A stretch of 15,830 nt of DNA. Origin: Bacteroidales bacterium. GTDB lineage: Bacteria; Bacteroidota; Bacteroidia; Bacteroidales; Bacteroidaceae. The notes below the pieces were generated by a model. The model saw nothing but the letters and a program-made list of their open reading frames with translations, had not been told where the DNA came from and did not search any database. Positions 14,866 through 15,830 of the stretch are shown here, piece by piece. The stretch's first letter is position 1. Each line of letters begins with the position of its first letter. Location of the stretch: NCBI GenBank assembly GCA_004557035.1, contig SFFB01000041.1, positions 1 through 15,830 of the forward strand. Reading direction: 5' to 3'. Position numbers and translations under genes: made by a program.

Positions 14866-15621
14866 TTAGTCAATGAGTTGCTCCATCACGCCTTCAAGGT
14901 CGGAGAGTCTTATCATATTGGGTCCGTCGCTGAGCGCGTGGTCGGGATCGGGATGTGTTTCAAAGAAGTAGCCCGTTGCGCCGAAGGCCTTGGCCGCCAA
15001 AGCCATGGCCGGTACATACTCGCGGTTGCCACCCGTTTTGCCTCCGGCGGCACCGGGGCGTTGCACGGCGTGTGTGCAGTCCATAATCACGCGGTCGGCG
15101 AGCGGTTTCATGTCGGCAATGTTTCTGAAGTCCACCACGAGGTTGTTGTAGCCGAAGCAATTGCCTCGCTCAGTGAGCCACACTTTGGGCGCTCCGGCTT
15201 CGCGGCACTTCTCTACGGGATAGACCATGTCGGTGCCCGAAAGGAATTGCGCCTTTTTCACGTTCACCGTCCGTCCCGTCTGTGCGGCGGCCACGAGCAA
15301 GTCAGTCTGTCGGCAGAGGAAGGCCGGGATTTGCAGCACGTCGACCACCTCTCCGGCCGGCTTGGCCTGATAGCTCTCGTGGATGTCGGTGAGCAGAGGG
15401 AGTCCATATCGGCTTTTGATGTCGGCGAGTATTTGCAGTCCCCCCTCGAGTCCCGGTCCGCGGAAAGAGTGCAGCGAAGTACGGTTGGCCTTGTCGAATG
15501 AAGCTTTGAAATAAAGCTCCACGTCGAAGCGTTTACGCAGTCTTGCCACTTCAGCCGCCACCTCGTCCATCACTTCCGGAGCTTCGATGACACAGGGTCC
15601 TATGATAAAAATGGGTTTCAT
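14866..15621 (-). CDS. kdsA: 3-deoxy-8-phosphooctulonate synthase (Kdo8P synthase)
   Basis: This 251-residue cytoplasmic enzyme condenses phosphoenolpyruvate with arabinose-5-phosphate to give Kdo-8-phosphate for LPS. Family motifs are GPCVIE, KASFDKANRTS (about 39-49), TDIHE (78-82), QIPAFLCRQTDLL, TERGNCFGYNNLVVD (about 150-164) and the TH-AVQ-PG segment near 183-190. Cys10, His184, Glu221 and Asp232 are each one residue before the metal ligands Cys11, His185, Glu222 and Asp233 of the Aquifex aeolicus enzyme, so it belongs to the metal-dependent class rather than the metal-free E. coli type. It is slightly shorter than many homologues at the N-terminus, but the ATG leads directly into FIIGPC as expected. 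It is first in an apparent operon with kdsD, with a good promoter just upstream. Confidence 0.96.
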   Translation of the reverse strand: MKPIFIIGPCVIEAPEVMDEVAAEVARLRKRFDVELYFKASFDKANRTSLHSFRGPGLEGGLQILADIKSRYGLPLLTDIHESYQAKPAGEVVDVLQIPAFLCRQTDLLVAAAQTGRTVNVKKAQFLSGTDMVYPVEKCREAGAPKVWLTERGNCFGYNNLVVDFRNIADMKPLADRVIMDCTHAVQRPGAAGGKTGGNREYVPAMALAAKAFGATGYFFETHPDPDHALSDGPNMIRLSDLEGVMEQLID

Positions 15622-15646
15622 ACGATTTATGATTTGTTTCGATTTA

Positions 15647-15677
15647 CAAAGTTAGTGCAAATGAGTGCAGAGACAAA
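15647..15677 (-). promoter_or_regulatory. Bacteroidetes-type promoter for kdsA
   Basis: On the - strand TTTG (15677-15674) is followed, after exactly 19 bases, by TAACTTTG (15654-15647), a full match to the Bacteroidetes primary-sigma consensus (TTTG, about 19-21 bases, TAnnTTTG). The kdsA start at 15621 lies about 25 bases beyond the -7 box, giving a short leader. It probably drives kdsA-kdsD-PLD-acyltransferase. Confidence 0.82.
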
Positions 15678-15830
15678 AGGAAAGACGTAAGTTTTTCATT
15701 TTGGCTATGCCGAATGCAGCCTAACTTGCGCTGTAGAGTCCAACAGCAAATGCAAAATTAGTTGAAGTGTTCAAAGAACCTCAGCTTAGGGCTATCGAAT
15801 TTCAATTTTTCTCTTGGCCTTCTGTTGATT
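15678..15830. other. Region upstream of the kdsA promoter, no visible gene
   Basis: I see no gene here. There is a second -7-like box on the - strand, TAATTTTG (15760-15753), without a TTTG at the right distance, and a short palindrome TTGAA-GTG-TTCAA (15762-15774) that could bind a dimeric regulator. The window ends before any neighbouring gene. Confidence 0.45.

Noticed and set aside
14845..15501. 218-residue + strand frame opposite kdsA
   Set aside because: kdsA is certain on the other strand, and this frame has no domain or start context.

Overview
The window looks like chromosomal DNA of a Bacteroidales species, most likely Prevotella-like. Three things point there: a PorE-type type IX secretion lipoprotein, an exact Bacteroidetes promoter (TTTG, 19 bp, TAACTTTG) in front of kdsA, and start sites without clear Shine-Dalgarno sequences. 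No phage, insertion sequence, CRISPR array, tRNA or rRNA was seen.

Left part, + strand (1-5323): the 3' part of a sensor histidine kinase, a porE-like gene (TPR, PD40 propeller, carboxypeptidase-regulatory and OmpA domains) and a TrmH/SpoU-family RNA 2'-O-methyltransferase lie close together and end at a hairpin terminator. About 400 bases of non-coding DNA with several hairpins follow. Then come a 66-residue four-cysteine protein and a GNAT acetyltransferase whose start overlaps the previous stop by one base. A 12-bp perfect inverted repeat ends this block and also serves the opposing gene.

Middle part, - strand (5377-10732): an AmpG-like MFS transporter lies downstream of a 1285-residue protein. 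That protein joins a degenerate glycosyltransferase-like region, a GT2 domain, a DUF4922-like region with HIT/GalT-type motifs, and a SpoIID/LytB domain. It has no signal peptide. The pair suggests a cytoplasmic route for processing imported cell-wall sugars or muropeptides, and it is the strongest candidate here for a poorly described system. The large gene is bracketed by near-identical 75-95 bp repeats in opposite orientation; next to the right-hand copy is a separate 275-bp nested palindrome.

Right part, - strand (11191-15621): kdsA, kdsD, a secreted PLD-family (two HKD motifs) protein and an acyltransferase-3 membrane protein form a tight apparent operon from one promoter. The first two make Kdo precursors for LPS; the last two probably act on envelope lipids or glycans. 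The final 200 bases hold the kdsA promoter and no visible gene.
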